Of a DNA stretch of 64,000 nt, positions 24,750 through 34,714 are shown piece after piece. Below the pieces are notes generated by a model. The model was given only the letters and a program-made list of their open reading frames with translations. It ran no database searches and was not told where the DNA came from. Origin of the DNA: Vibrio chagasii (GTDB taxonomy: Bacteria; Pseudomonadota; Gammaproteobacteria; Enterobacterales; Vibrionaceae). Position 1 is the stretch's first letter; every line of letters starts with the position of its first letter. The position numbers were made by a program, and so were the translations under genes. The stretch spans positions 170,413-234,412 of the forward strand of contig NZ_MSCI01000004.1 of NCBI RefSeq assembly GCF_002954585.1, given 5' to 3'.

Positions 24750-24777
24750 TTGCAGGCTTGTTACCAAAAGGTATAAT
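24750..24777 (+). promoter_or_regulatory. ytfK promoter
   Basis: A -35 hexamer TTGCAG and a consensus -10 TATAAT are separated by 16 bases. It predicts an mRNA start near 24784 and a 120-base 5'UTR before ytfK. Confidence 0.65.
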
Positions 24778-24838
24778 GCAACAATATCAAGATAAACAAC
24801 AGATTATCTTGCTGTTTGCTAAAGGAATTAGCGATTAA

Positions 24839-24904
24839 ATGTGCTTTGAACTCGCCTGTGTTCAGGTACGTGGCTGTAGTACTCAAATGGAATTGAGGCT
24901 GTAA
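24839..24904 (+). CDS. Possible 21-residue leader ORF upstream of ytfK
   Basis: The ORF starts with ATG and ends with TAA one base before the ytfK ATG. It encodes MCFELACVQVRG followed by CSTQMELRL, with three cysteines. The ribosome site of ytfK (GAGG) lies inside it, so translation of the two would be linked. An AAGGA lies upstream but 13 bases from the ATG, longer than ideal. It may be a chance ORF. Confidence 0.35.
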   Translation: MCFELACVQVRGCSTQMELRL

Positions 24905-24905
24905 T

Positions 24906-25106
24906 ATGTTAAGAAAATTTTCTACTTACCGCCCACATCAGGTGGCGCGTTTCGTTAAAGTCCTATTCAAAGGCCAGTTTGCTATTGAGGGTGTTGGAGA
25001 GTTTCGCTTCGACCATGGCAAAGTGCTGCTTCCTGAAGTTTCAGATAAACAAAAGCTCACCATTTTTAAAGAAGTGAACGGCACAATAGCAGCGCTTCCG
25101 GTGTAA
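24906..25106 (+). CDS. ytfK: YtfK (DUF1107) stress-response protein
   Basis: The 66 residues match the E. coli YtfK pattern (RYxPxQVAxxVKxLFxG near the start, FxFDxGKxxxPxVxDK in the middle). In E. coli, YtfK stimulates SpoT-dependent (p)ppGpp accumulation during phosphate or fatty acid starvation. It sits beside ytfJ and msrA as in E. coli. A consensus promoter lies about 130 bases upstream and an intrinsic terminator just downstream, so it is a single-gene unit. Confidence 0.88.
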   Translation: MLRKFSTYRPHQVARFVKVLFKGQFAIEGVGEFRFDHGKVLLPEVSDKQKLTIFKEVNGTIAALPV

Positions 25107-25147
25107 TTGCTTTTTGTAAATCGCTCTCACCTTGAACGATTAAACGT

Positions 25148-25178
25148 AAAAAGGGCTTCCTAACGAAAGCCCTTTTTT
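25148..25178. terminator. Bidirectional terminator between ytfK and msrA
   Basis: Stem AAGGGCTT/AAGCCCTT with an eight-base loop; T-runs follow on both strands. It serves ytfK (plus) and msrA (minus). Confidence 0.88.
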
Positions 25179-25215
25179 AGTTTTGATTATTCTGAATTTC
25201 GTCTCTCGCTATGCG

Positions 25216-25842
25216 TTATTGCGGAGGGAAACAAACACCTGTTCCGCCTAACCCACAGTAACCATTAGGGTTCTTAGCTAAGTACTGTTGGTGATAGGTT
25301 TCCGCGAAAAAATATTTCCCAGCAGGTAGAACTTCTGTCGTAATCTCATTGCCTAAAGAGGCTGTAATCGCTCTTTGATAATTTTGTCGAGACTGTTCAG
25401 CAATGGTCTGTTGTTCTTCACTAAAGGTGTAGATAGCAGAGCGGTATTGTGTGCCTAAATCATTACCTTGGCGCATGCCCTGAGTTGGGTCATGGCGCTC
25501 CCAGAAGGTCTCAAGTATTTGTGCTAGAGAAGTTTGCTCGCTATCAAAAATGACACGAACGACTTCTGTATGGCCAGTTTGTCCGGTACACACTTGTTCA
25601 TAGGTTGGGTTCACTGTGTAACCGCCAGCGTAGCCCACTGATGTAGAGACCACACCGTCTAATTGCCAAAACAGACGTTCAGCTCCCCAGAAACATCCCA
25701 TGCCTAACAACACTTCTTGTTGGGAGCCCATAGGGGCTGCTAGCAAGTCAGTTTGATTAACGTAATGGCGCTCAGTGATTTGAATTGGAGCAGCATTTCC
25801 CGGTAATGCGGTGGCTGCGGAAACCAGTTGTTGTTTGTTTAG
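25216..25842 (-). CDS. msrA: Peptide methionine (S)-S-oxide reductase MsrA
   Basis: I start at ATG 25842 (208 residues): AAGGA lies upstream and MLNKQQLVSAATALPG aligns with the start of E. coli MsrA. The in-frame ATG 75 bases upstream is ignored. The catalytic motif GCFWG (50-54, Cys51) is clear, with resolving cysteines in the C-terminal GYCGLGGTGVCFPP. It repairs methionine-S-sulfoxide using thioredoxin. It is divergent from tamA, as in E. coli. Confidence 0.94.
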   Translation of the reverse strand, partial: LNKQQLVSAATALPGNAAPIQITERHYVNQTDLLAAPMGSQQEVLLGMGCFWGAERLFWQLDGVVSTSVGYAGGYTVNPTYEQVCTGQTGHTEVVRVIFDSEQTSLAQILETFWERHDPTQGMRQGNDLGTQYRSAIYTFSEEQQTIAEQSRQNYQRAITASLGNEITTEVLPAGKYFFAETYHQQYLAKNPNGYCGLGGTGVCFPPQ

Positions 25843-26038
25843 CATGTCATATTCCTTTTCGCATACGTTGACCACGTTGGCTTTTGTGAACTGTGGGCGT
25901 ATTAACGCTTGGTTCATATTAAATAAGTCTTTAAATTAGACCGTGTTATTGCAGGATTACTTACAGACTCAATGCCTTTTTAGCGGTATTATTTCTTTTT
26001 GATTATTAACGTATTGATAACTTCTTCACCAATTAAGC

Positions 26039-27751
26039 ATGATAAGAAAAACTTTACCAGTTCTGATTGGCACTCTATTGTCATCGACGCTCGCTTTTGC
26101 TGACGTTTCCCTTGAAATTAAAGGGCTTGATGGAGCGCTTGAAGATAACGTAGATGCTTATCTGAGTGCAGTGCCTGAAGAAGAGTATGCGATATCACTA
26201 AGATTCCAGTCTCGTTTGGAGTCTATGATTAAAGAAGCCCTCAATGCGTTAGGTTATTACCAACCCACCATTACTTTTTCCCACTCTGAAGATGAAACTG
26301 AGCTCACGGTGACGGTTGAGCAGGGAGAGCCTGTTCGTATCTATGAATCAGACATCGTACTGAGCGGTGAAGCCAAAGATGATCCAGACTTTTTAGCCTT
26401 AATTGCTAAGAGTAAGCTCTCTAAAGGCATGATTTTGAATCATGGTAATTACGATTCTTTGAAGTCTTCGATACGTAATCTCGGTCTAGCTAAAGGTTAC
26501 TTCGATGGTACATATGAGGTTAGTAAGCTAGAGGTTGCGCCTGAACTGAATCGTGCTTATGTCCGCCTTCATTACAACAGTGGTATTCGTTATCACTTCG
26601 GCAAAACTACAGTGACTGGAAGCCAAATTGAGGATGATAAGGTTCAATCTCTCAAGACCTTTGAAGATGGTGAACCTTATTCGATTACTAAAGTAGGTGA
26701 GTACAACCAAAACTTGTCCAATACGGATTGGTTCTCTTCGGTTTTTGTTGAGCCTGATTTAAGCCAGTTAGGTGAAGGCAGAGAAATTCCGATGAAGGTT
26801 AGCCTTGCTCCTCAAGCTCGTAACCAGATTGAAACGGGTATTGGTGTTTCTACTGACCTTGGTGTTAAAGGTACGCTCAAATGGAAGAAACCTTGGGTTA
26901 ACGAACTTGGTCATAGCTTTAATAGTAGTTTGTCGATATCCAAACCTGAGCAGACGATTACTGCGACTTATAAAATTCCATTAGATGATGTGCTTAACGA
27001 CTATTACCAAATTAAGTATGGGATGAAGAACCTAGATAATCGTGATACCAAGAGTTTGGAGTCGAACTTAGCACTCGAGAGATATTGGCGTCTTGATAAT
27101 GGTTGGCAACGTACCGTCTTCATTCGATACTTGGTTGAAAACTATGAGCAAGGTTTACAGGATGATTTAGCGCAATTCGTATTGCCGGGTATCTCTTTCT
27201 CACGAACTCGAACGCGTGGTGGTTCGATGCCTATGTGGGGCGATAAACAAACCATTATGGTTGAGGCCGCTGATGACACCTTACTGTCAGAAACCAAAGT
27301 GGTACGCTTTCAAGGACAGACGGCTTGGATCAGAAGTATCGGTAACAACCACCGTGGCCTAACGCGTCTGCAGTTTGGTGGTAACTTTGCTGATGAATTT
27401 GAGAAACTGTCTCCCTCACTAAGATTCTTCGCCGGTGGTGACAACAGTATCCGCGGTTACGGCTACGAATCGATTTCTCCTCGTGATGAAAGTAATGCAT
27501 TAACTGGTGCAAAGTTCATCGCAACCAGCTCGGTTGAATATCAATACCGTCTCGTTGGAAATTGGTGGGGCGCAGCCTTCTACGATATTGGTGATGCGTT
27601 CAACGATAAACCAGAGTGGAAACATGGTACTGGCGTTGGTGTACGCTGGGCGTCGCCTGTTGGACCAGTCAGTCTCGACTTTGCGTGGGGTCTAGATGCC
27701 AAGAAAGGTGATGAGTTCCAATTGCACTTTAGTTTAGGACCAGAGTTATGA
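26039..27751 (+). CDS. tamA: Translocation and assembly module TamA (outer membrane)
   Basis: A 570-residue BamA-family protein. A signal peptide of about 21 residues precedes three POTRA-type domains (to about 260) and a C-terminal 16-strand barrel with GGDNSIRGYGYES and GWASPVGP-like blocks, ending in FSLGPEL. With TamB it works in outer-membrane protein assembly and phospholipid transport to the outer membrane. The stop overlaps the tamB ATG (ATGA), so the pair is translationally coupled. Confidence 0.94.
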   Translation: MIRKTLPVLIGTLLSSTLAFADVSLEIKGLDGALEDNVDAYLSAVPEEEYAISLRFQSRLESMIKEALNALGYYQPTITFSHSEDETELTVTVEQGEPVRIYESDIVLSGEAKDDPDFLALIAKSKLSKGMILNHGNYDSLKSSIRNLGLAKGYFDGTYEVSKLEVAPELNRAYVRLHYNSGIRYHFGKTTVTGSQIEDDKVQSLKTFEDGEPYSITKVGEYNQNLSNTDWFSSVFVEPDLSQLGEGREIPMKVSLAPQARNQIETGIGVSTDLGVKGTLKWKKPWVNELGHSFNSSLSISKPEQTITATYKIPLDDVLNDYYQIKYGMKNLDNRDTKSLESNLALERYWRLDNGWQRTVFIRYLVENYEQGLQDDLAQFVLPGISFSRTRTRGGSMPMWGDKQTIMVEAADDTLLSETKVVRFQGQTAWIRSIGNNHRGLTRLQFGGNFADEFEKLSPSLRFFAGGDNSIRGYGYESISPRDESNALTGAKFIATSSVEYQYRLVGNWWGAAFYDIGDAFNDKPEWKHGTGVGVRWASPVGPVSLDFAWGLDAKKGDEFQLHFSLGPEL

Positions 27752-30700
27752 TCAAAGTGATGGGCAAGTGCATAAAATGGACGTCGATTTCACTGACGTC
27801 GATTTTGCTGTTGTTAATAGCCCTGTTAGGTTTTGTATTGTTTACAAACTCTGGCTTAAACACTGTGTTGTGGGGTGCTGAAAAAGCTCTTCCACAACTT
27901 AAAGTGGGGAGCACAAAAGGTGCTTTATTCCCGAGCTTTACGCTCAATAATATTCAATTCAAAGATGATAGCCTCCACATCGATACCAAAGTGGAAAAGC
28001 TGGTATTGGCTATTAATCCTCGTTGTTTGCTCGATCCTAAGTTGTGTGTTGATCGCATTGCAATTCAGGGGCTAGATTTTGCTTTTACGGAGCTTCCTCC
28101 TACCTCTACAGAAGAGACTGAGCCAACGCCACCTCTTAAGTCGGTAAAAACGCCACTTCCAATCACCATCAATCGCATCGCTTTATCTGATATTAAGCTG
28201 AACATCTTGGGTAATGAGGTTGAATGGAGCTTGTTCTCAACGGCTTTGAGTATGCAAGGTGAAAGGCTGACAGTATCGCCAACTTTGTTCAATGACCTAA
28301 AAGTTAAACTTGCTGAATCAGCTGAAGAGCCAAAACCAGAAGTCGTAGAGCCTGAACCTGCCGTTAAAACCGCGATAGAGCTGCCTGAGGTTTGGATTCC
28401 AATACAGGTTGTACTAGAACGATTTGATCTCAATCGTTTCACTTTAGAGCAAGAGACGCCCATCGTTGTTAATCACCTTGGGCTTGAAGCGAGAGCTGGA
28501 AAAAACACTGTTGATGTATCTACTCTTGAGATCGACATGCCACAGGCAAGCGCGAACCTTTCTACTAAGGTAGAGCTGAAAGATGGTTACCCATTAGAGC
28601 TTTCATTGGACGCTCAGGTGAAGGAAACCGACCTTGCTGGTCAGAAGTTATCACTGAAAGCACAAGGCAGTGTGGCCAAGCTACAGCTCGACTCGCAGTT
28701 TTCTGACTTGATAGAAGCCAAGCTCTCTGGAGAACTACAACCTTTAGAGCCAACATTGCCATTTGATTTACTGCTAGAAGATGGGCAAGCGCAATGGCCG
28801 CTAACCGGTAAAAGCGATTACCAAGCCGAAATTGAACGCTTTAAAGCTGACGGTTCATTAGATGGCTTTAATGTTCAGCTTAAAGGTGAGGCGGACGGTA
28901 AGGAGATTCCAGCCCTAGCCATCGACTTACTGGGTAAAGGTACCACTGAACAAATAGAGCTTGAGCGACTGAAATTGAACACCTTGGGCGGTGAGCTCAA
29001 CGGTACGGTCAAAGCTAACTGGGCAAAGCTTGTTAACTGGCAAGCCGATGTATCCCTAAAAGATATTCAACCTGGACTACAGTGGCCTGAAGCGGAAGGA
29101 AACATCAGTGGTAGCTTAATGACCTCGGGTGAATTGACTGAGGCTGGTGGCTGGGCGATTGAGCTACCTAAGCTTGATATCGAGGGTATCTTGCGTGATT
29201 ACCCACTGGATATTGAAGGCCAGCTGTCGGCGTCAGATCGAAGCGCAAGTGGTGAGCCTAAACTGAAAACCAGTGGCTTGAGCTTAGCTCACGGTGTGAA
29301 TTCGATTAAGGCACAGGGACAACTCGATAAGCAATGGGATATGGGCGTTGATATCTACTTCCCTGAGCTTGTGAAAAGTGTTCCAGACTTAAAAGGACAA
29401 GTGATTGGTAACATCCAACTTAGTGGCCCGACTCAAGAGCCCAAGGTCGATCTAGCACTGAACGTTAATAAGGTGGATTGGAATAGCGAAGCAACACTGG
29501 AGTCGCTATCTCTTAATGGTTCAGTGGTTCTATTGCCATTACCTGAAGCGCAAGCCGACCTGGTGTTGAAAGCCAAGAACTTGAGCTATCAAGAACAAAA
29601 CGTAGAAAGCATCGACTTGACGGTCAGTGGCGGTGAGAAAAAGCACACTGTGACGTTAGATGTCATATCCGACATCGTATCGACAAGTTTAGCGATTTCT
29701 GGTGAGTTGATTCAAAAGCCTTCTCTTATTTGGGATGGCTCGTTAGACCGAGTGAAAATCACCACTCAACAAGGCCCTTGGGTGCTTGATCAACCTGTCT
29801 CTATTAAGGCGGATGTCGACAAGCAGCTTGCTGATGTTCAAGCTCACTGTTGGAAGCAAGCTGGTTCGAGTGTGTGTCTGGACGAAGACATCCGTGCAGG
29901 AAAATCGGGTGAGGCCAAGATTGCAATTAATCAGTTCGACTTCGATCAGATTAAAGCCTTTGTTCCTAAAGAGACTGAACTACAAGGCTTAGTGAATGTT
30001 AAAGCTCACGCAAAATGGTCGGAACAAGGTCAGCCAGAAGTCACGTTAAGCCTTGATATGCCAAAAGGTCAGGCGGTACAGCAAGTCGGTGAACCAATCA
30101 CAATCGGTTGGGAGAGCGTCGCCCTAAACGCTCAACTGAAAGACAACAAGCTCGATGCAGACTTCAAACTGGATGTGTCTGATAACGGTGATCTGTCTGG
30201 TAGTGTGTCGCTGCCTGATATTCTTGCACAAGATAAAATGGTCGATGCTGCGATTAAGTTGACCACTTTCCATTTGGATTTCTTGCAGCCTATTTTAGGT
30301 GAATACAGCTTGTTGAAAGCGGACCTTGCGAGTGACCTTCAGGTGAAAGGCTCTTTGATGCATCCTCAAGTATTCGGTCAATTCTCAGTGGACGGCATTC
30401 AAGTTAAAGGCGACGTAACCCCGATTGATGTGAAAGATGGCCGTATTGACCTCGACTTTGATGGCTATAGTGCAAAGCTGGATGCCAATGTGGAAATGCC
30501 AGATGGACATCTTGATATTGAAGGTTCTGGAAAGTGGCAAGACCTTCAAGCATGGCATTCGAACGTTAGGGTATTTGCGCATGAATTGATGGTGGATGTA
30601 CCACCTATGGTCAAGATCAAGGTCGTTCCTGATATGACCATTGATGTCACTCCTGAGCTAGCAACAATTACTGGTGATATTGCACTGCCATGGGGACGTA

Positions 30701-31506
30701 TTGTGGTTGAAGACTTGCCACCTTCTGCGGTTGGCGTTTCTTCCGATCAAGTTATCTTGAATAAAGATCTGCAACCGGAGGGCGAATCGACTATTCCATT
30801 TGATGTCGTGACGAACATTAATATTTCTATTGGCGATGACTTTAAGTTGTCTGCCTTCGGCCTAGAAGGTGAATTGGTCGGTAAACTGAATGTCGCTCAA
30901 AAAGACCAAGGTCCGTTTGTTACTGGTGAGGTCAACATCGTTAATGGTACCTACCAATCCTTCGGTCAAGACTTGTTGATCGAAGAAGGTAAGATCTTGA
31001 TGAATGGACCACCAGATCAGCCTTATGTCGCGATCAATGCGATCCGTAACCCTGACAATACGCAAGATGATGTGACAGCGGGTATTCGAGTGACTGGCCC
31101 GGCGACAGAGCCTGTTATTGAGATTTATTCGGAGCCTGCGATGCCGCAAGCAAATGCACTTTCCTACATCTTGCGTGGGCAAGATATCGATGGTGAGTCG
31201 AGTGGCTCTATGACAACCACTTTAATTGGTTTGAGCTTAGCGAAGAGCGGTAAGGTAGTCGGGAAGATAGGTGAAGCCTTTGGTGTACAAGATTTGCAAC
31301 TGGATACCGCAGGTTCTGGTGAGGATTCACAAGTAACGGTAAGCGGTTACATTCTTCCCGGCTTACAGGTTAAGTATGGTGTGGGTATCTTCAACTCGCT
31401 TGGTGAGTTTACCGTTCGTTATCGATTGATGCAGGACCTCTACGTTGAAGCCGTTTCTGGTTTAGACAGTGCGGTAGATCTCCTTTATCAATTTGAGTTC
31501 GAATAA
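27748..31506 (+). CDS. tamB: Translocation and assembly module TamB (AsmA-like/DUF490)
   Basis: The 1252-residue protein has one N-terminal inner-membrane anchor (~12-32), a very long beta-rich periplasmic body of AsmA-like repeats, and the C-terminal DUF490 domain (about 900-1252) ending in LLYQFEFE, an aromatic C-terminus that contacts TamA. It bridges the two membranes as a lipid-carrying groove. The size is close to the E. coli protein (1259). It follows tamA with a four-base overlap and precedes ytfP, the E. coli order. Confidence 0.95.
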   Translation: MIKVMGKCIKWTSISLTSILLLLIALLGFVLFTNSGLNTVLWGAEKALPQLKVGSTKGALFPSFTLNNIQFKDDSLHIDTKVEKLVLAINPRCLLDPKLCVDRIAIQGLDFAFTELPPTSTEETEPTPPLKSVKTPLPITINRIALSDIKLNILGNEVEWSLFSTALSMQGERLTVSPTLFNDLKVKLAESAEEPKPEVVEPEPAVKTAIELPEVWIPIQVVLERFDLNRFTLEQETPIVVNHLGLEARAGKNTVDVSTLEIDMPQASANLSTKVELKDGYPLELSLDAQVKETDLAGQKLSLKAQGSVAKLQLDSQFSDLIEAKLSGELQPLEPTLPFDLLLEDGQAQWPLTGKSDYQAEIERFKADGSLDGFNVQLKGEADGKEIPALAIDLLGKGTTEQIELERLKLNTLGGELNGTVKANWAKLVNWQADVSLKDIQPGLQWPEAEGNISGSLMTSGELTEAGGWAIELPKLDIEGILRDYPLDIEGQLSASDRSASGEPKLKTSGLSLAHGVNSIKAQGQLDKQWDMGVDIYFPELVKSVPDLKGQVIGNIQLSGPTQEPKVDLALNVNKVDWNSEATLESLSLNGSVVLLPLPEAQADLVLKAKNLSYQEQNVESIDLTVSGGEKKHTVTLDVISDIVSTSLAISGELIQKPSLIWDGSLDRVKITTQQGPWVLDQPVSIKADVDKQLADVQAHCWKQAGSSVCLDEDIRAGKSGEAKIAINQFDFDQIKAFVPKETELQGLVNVKAHAKWSEQGQPEVTLSLDMPKGQAVQQVGEPITIGWESVALNAQLKDNKLDADFKLDVSDNGDLSGSVSLPDILAQDKMVDAAIKLTTFHLDFLQPILGEYSLLKADLASDLQVKGSLMHPQVFGQFSVDGIQVKGDVTPIDVKDGRIDLDFDGYSAKLDANVEMPDGHLDIEGSGKWQDLQAWHSNVRVFAHELMVDVPPMVKIKVVPDMTIDVTPELATITGDIALPWGRIVVEDLPPSAVGVSSDQVILNKDLQPEGESTIPFDVVTNINISIGDDFKLSAFGLEGELVGKLNVAQKDQGPFVTGEVNIVNGTYQSFGQDLLIEEGKILMNGPPDQPYVAINAIRNPDNTQDDVTAGIRVTGPATEPVIEIYSEPAMPQANALSYILRGQDIDGESSGSMTTTLIGLSLAKSGKVVGKIGEAFGVQDLQLDTAGSGEDSQVTVSGYILPGLQVKYGVGIFNSLGEFTVRYRLMQDLYVEAVSGLDSAVDLLYQFEFE

Positions 31507-31591
31507 AACTATTTGAAGTCACCTAGGTAATACACCAGCCATTCATTATCGTGATCGTGTGAATGGCGTGTGAATGGCGTGTGGAGGATTT

Positions 31592-31951
31592 ATGAAGCAT
31601 CTCGTTTTTGTTTATGGAAGCTTGAGGCAAGGCCAATCTAATCACCATTATTTAAATGGCTGTCAATTACTAGGTAGGTTTGATACTCCTGCGGAATACG
31701 CTCTTTTTGACCTAGATGCTTATCCCGCGATGATTTTTGGAAAGAAAAGTGTCGCAGGGGAGGTCTATATGATTAACGACGAAGTTTTGGAGTCGCTCGA
31801 TCGGCTAGAGGGTGTGCCTGTCGAGTATCGTCGCGAGCAAATAGAGACGATATTTGGATTAGCGTGGGTATATTTGTATCAGCTTGATCTAACAGCTAAT
31901 AAAGAAATACTTTCGGGTGACTGGTGTAAGCGGAACAGGGATTCCAATTAG
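31592..31951 (+). CDS. ytfP: Gamma-glutamylcyclotransferase family protein YtfP
   Basis: I start at ATG 31592 (119 residues): GGAGG lies 6 bases upstream and VYGSLRQGQ (7-15), the family's substrate-binding loop, then sits at its usual place. RLEGVPVEYRRE carries the family's catalytic-type Glu region. It is the AIG2/GGACT-like fold, which acts on gamma-glutamyl compounds; the YtfP substrate is not settled. It is the third gene of the tam unit, with a terminator 21 bases downstream. Confidence 0.88.
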   Translation: MKHLVFVYGSLRQGQSNHHYLNGCQLLGRFDTPAEYALFDLDAYPAMIFGKKSVAGEVYMINDEVLESLDRLEGVPVEYRREQIETIFGLAWVYLYQLDLTANKEILSGDWCKRNRDSN

Positions 31952-31972
31952 CTAATCACCCAGCGAGACAAC

Positions 31973-32004
31973 AAAAAAAGCCAGCATTTCGATGCTGGCT
32001 TTTT
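31973..32004. terminator. Terminator between ytfP and fbp
   Basis: A 9-bp stem AGCCAGCAT/ATGCTGGCT with a TTCG tetraloop, flanked by an A-run and a T-run, works on both strands for the converging ytfP and fbp genes. Confidence 0.92.
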
Positions 32005-32036
32005 AATGAGATTAAGTTGAGAAAGAAACGAGAGGG

Positions 32037-33047
32037 TTAGTCTGGATTCAGCTCAAGAAACTCTTCTACTTTACGTACCATATTCTTTGAACCAACGAAG
32101 AAAGGTACACGTTGGTGTAGCTCAGTTGGTTTGATGTCCATGATACGTTGTACACCATCAGAAGCGATGCCGCCAGCTTGCTCCATAATGAAGGCAATAG
32201 GGTTGCACTCATAAAGCAAACGCAGTTTACCCTGAGGGTAGCTCTCTGTACTTGGGTACAAGTAGATGCCGCCTTTTAGTAGGTTGCGGTGGAAATCTGA
32301 TACAAGAGAACCAATGTAACGTGACGTGTAAGGGCGGTTATCACTTGGCTCGCTCTCTTGGCAGTACTTGATGTATTTCTTCACACCGGTTGGGAAGCGA
32401 ATGTAGTTACCTTCGTTGATCGAGTAGATCTTACCTTCGTCTGGAATCATCATGTTTTCATGAGATAGACAGAAAGTACCCAGAGATGGGTCGTAAGTGA
32501 AACCATTTACGCCAGCACCCGTTGTGTAAACCAGCATGGTTGAAGAGCCGTAAATCACGTAACCTGCTGCTACCTGCTTGTGACCTGGTTGTAGGAAGTC
32601 TTCTTGAGTCGGTGGTGTTCCGATTGGAGATACACGGCGGTAGATAGAGAAAATCGTACCAACTGATACGTTTACATCGATATTTGAAGAACCATCTAGT
32701 GGATCCATTAGCACGACGTATTTTGCGTTTTTGTTGAGCTCTTTATTGAAGGCAACGGCTTCGTCTTCTTCTTCACTTGCTACACCACAAACTTGGTCTC
32801 GAGCTTCTAGAGCCGCTTTAAATTTGTCGTTCGCATAAAGGTCTAGCTTCTGCTGCTCTTCACCTTGAACGTTGTCTGTACCAACAGCGCCAGTAATGTC
32901 GACAAGACCTGCTTTGTTGATTTCACGGTTAACAATTTTTGCAGCAAGACGAATTGATGACAAAAGGGATGATAGATCACCACTTGCGTGGGGGAAGTCA
33001 CTCTGTTTCTCAACAATGAACTCACCAAGGGTGCGCATCTCAGACAT
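32037..33047 (-). CDS. fbp: Fructose-1,6-bisphosphatase class I
   Basis: A 336-residue enzyme with the metal-binding DPLDGSSN (115-122), GTIFSIYRR, TLFLYP-type KGGIYLYP and CNPIAFIMEQAGG. It removes the 1-phosphate of fructose-1,6-bisphosphate in gluconeogenesis. It is divergent from mpl across a 270-base region, as in E. coli. Confidence 0.95.
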   Translation of the reverse strand: MSEMRTLGEFIVEKQSDFPHASGDLSSLLSSIRLAAKIVNREINKAGLVDITGAVGTDNVQGEEQQKLDLYANDKFKAALEARDQVCGVASEEEDEAVAFNKELNKNAKYVVLMDPLDGSSNIDVNVSVGTIFSIYRRVSPIGTPPTQEDFLQPGHKQVAAGYVIYGSSTMLVYTTGAGVNGFTYDPSLGTFCLSHENMMIPDEGKIYSINEGNYIRFPTGVKKYIKYCQESEPSDNRPYTSRYIGSLVSDFHRNLLKGGIYLYPSTESYPQGKLRLLYECNPIAFIMEQAGGIASDGVQRIMDIKPTELHQRVPFFVGSKNMVRKVEEFLELNPD

Positions 33048-33317
33048 GTTATTTCCTTAAACTTCTCTGAATATTAGGGGGATTTGAGCACCGTAGAATT
33101 TGCCTCTTAAGTGGGCTTTATTCATCTAGACGCTTACCTAAATTCTAAGGCTTAGATCTTTTTAATGGTAATGAACTAAGCGACACAGATCTCACTTACT
33201 ATGTCGACTCAATTTGTTTTGCATTGCCGCTCGCTTTTAATCTTCATTTAATGATAATGAGTACAAGCCGTTTTAATTAGGCACTGTTTATACTAGCCAA
33301 GCGTTTGGAAGCAATTT

Positions 33318-34676
33318 ATGCATATTCATATCTTAGGAATTTGTGGCACCTTCATGGGCGGTGCTGCGGTATTGGCTCGTCAATTAGGTCACAAGGTTAC
33401 CGGTAGTGACGCGAATGTTTATCCTCCAATGAGCACGTTGTTGGAGTCGCAAGGGATTGAAATTATTGAAGGGTTCGACCCAAGCCAACTAGAGCCTAGG
33501 CCAGACCTGGTGGTTATCGGTAATGCGATGAGCCGCGGTAACCCATGTGTTGAGTACGTCTTGGATAACAACTTTAGATACACATCTGGCCCACAATGGC
33601 TGCAAGAGTTCTTGCTACATGACCGCTGGGTTCTTGCGGTGTCCGGTACTCACGGTAAAACCACGACATCCAGCATGCTAGCTTGGATTTTAGAAGACTG
33701 CGGTTATGCTCCCGGCTTTTTAGTTGGTGGGGTATTGGGTAACTTTGGTATCTCTGCTCGCTTGGGTGAAAGCATGTTCTTTGTCGTAGAAGCTGACGAA
33801 TACGACAGTGCTTTTTTCGACAAACGCTCTAAGTTCGTTCATTACCACCCAAGGACCTTGGTGATGAATAACCTTGAGTTCGATCATGCAGATATCTTTG
33901 ACGATCTTGAAGCGATTAAACGTCAATTCCACCATTTAGTGCGAACTGTGCCAGGCAATGGTCGTATTTTCTCACCTAAGCAAGATACCGCTATTCAAGA
34001 TGTTTTATCACGTGGATGCTGGAGTGAAACAGAATCGAGTGGCGAAGCTGGCGATTGGGATGCCAAAAAGCTAGTGAAAGATGGCTCTCAATTTGAAGTT
34101 TACTTCCAAGGTGAGTGTGTTGGTACGGTAGATTGGGACTTGGTTGGTGATCACAACGTCAACAATGCTCTTATGGCGATTGCTGCGGCAAGGCATGTGG
34201 GTGTGACGCCAGATTTAGCGTGCGAATCGTTGGCGAAATTCATCAATACTAAACGCCGTCTAGAGTTTAAAGGCGAGGTTGCTGGTGTGTCTGTTTATGA
34301 TGATTTTGCCCATCACCCAACGGCGATTGAACTTACGCTCGGCGGTTTACGTAATAAGGTCGACTCGAAAAAAATCATTGCCGTTTTAGAGCCTCGTTCC
34401 GCCACCATGAAGCGTGGTGTGCATAAAGAAACCTTGGCTGATTCGCTAAAACAAGCGGATTCCACCTACTTATTCCAACCGGACAACATTGATTGGTCGG
34501 TACAGGATGTCGCAGACGCTTGTCATCAGCCTGCACATGTTAGTGATGATATGGATGTATTTGTTGCTAAAATTGTCTCAGAGGCGCAAGCGGGCGACCA
34601 AATTCTGGTAATGAGTAATGGTGGCTTTGGTGGTATTCACCAAAAATTGTTGGATGCGTTAGCCCTTAAAGGTTAA
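33318..34676 (+). CDS. mpl: UDP-N-acetylmuramate:L-alanyl-gamma-D-glutamyl-meso-diaminopimelate ligase
   Basis: A 452-residue Mur ligase. MHIHILGICGTFMGG is the Mpl-specific start; the ATP loop is GTHGKTTT (110-117), and DDFAHHPTAI is in the C-terminal domain. It reattaches recovered murein tripeptide to UDP-MurNAc during cell wall recycling. It is followed after 38 bases by ubiX. Confidence 0.95.
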   Translation: MHIHILGICGTFMGGAAVLARQLGHKVTGSDANVYPPMSTLLESQGIEIIEGFDPSQLEPRPDLVVIGNAMSRGNPCVEYVLDNNFRYTSGPQWLQEFLLHDRWVLAVSGTHGKTTTSSMLAWILEDCGYAPGFLVGGVLGNFGISARLGESMFFVVEADEYDSAFFDKRSKFVHYHPRTLVMNNLEFDHADIFDDLEAIKRQFHHLVRTVPGNGRIFSPKQDTAIQDVLSRGCWSETESSGEAGDWDAKKLVKDGSQFEVYFQGECVGTVDWDLVGDHNVNNALMAIAAARHVGVTPDLACESLAKFINTKRRLEFKGEVAGVSVYDDFAHHPTAIELTLGGLRNKVDSKKIIAVLEPRSATMKRGVHKETLADSLKQADSTYLFQPDNIDWSVQDVADACHQPAHVSDDMDVFVAKIVSEAQAGDQILVMSNGGFGGIHQKLLDALALKG

Positions 34677-34714
34677 TCCAATCCACGACCTTATAATTTG
34701 AAGTAACTGAGAAC

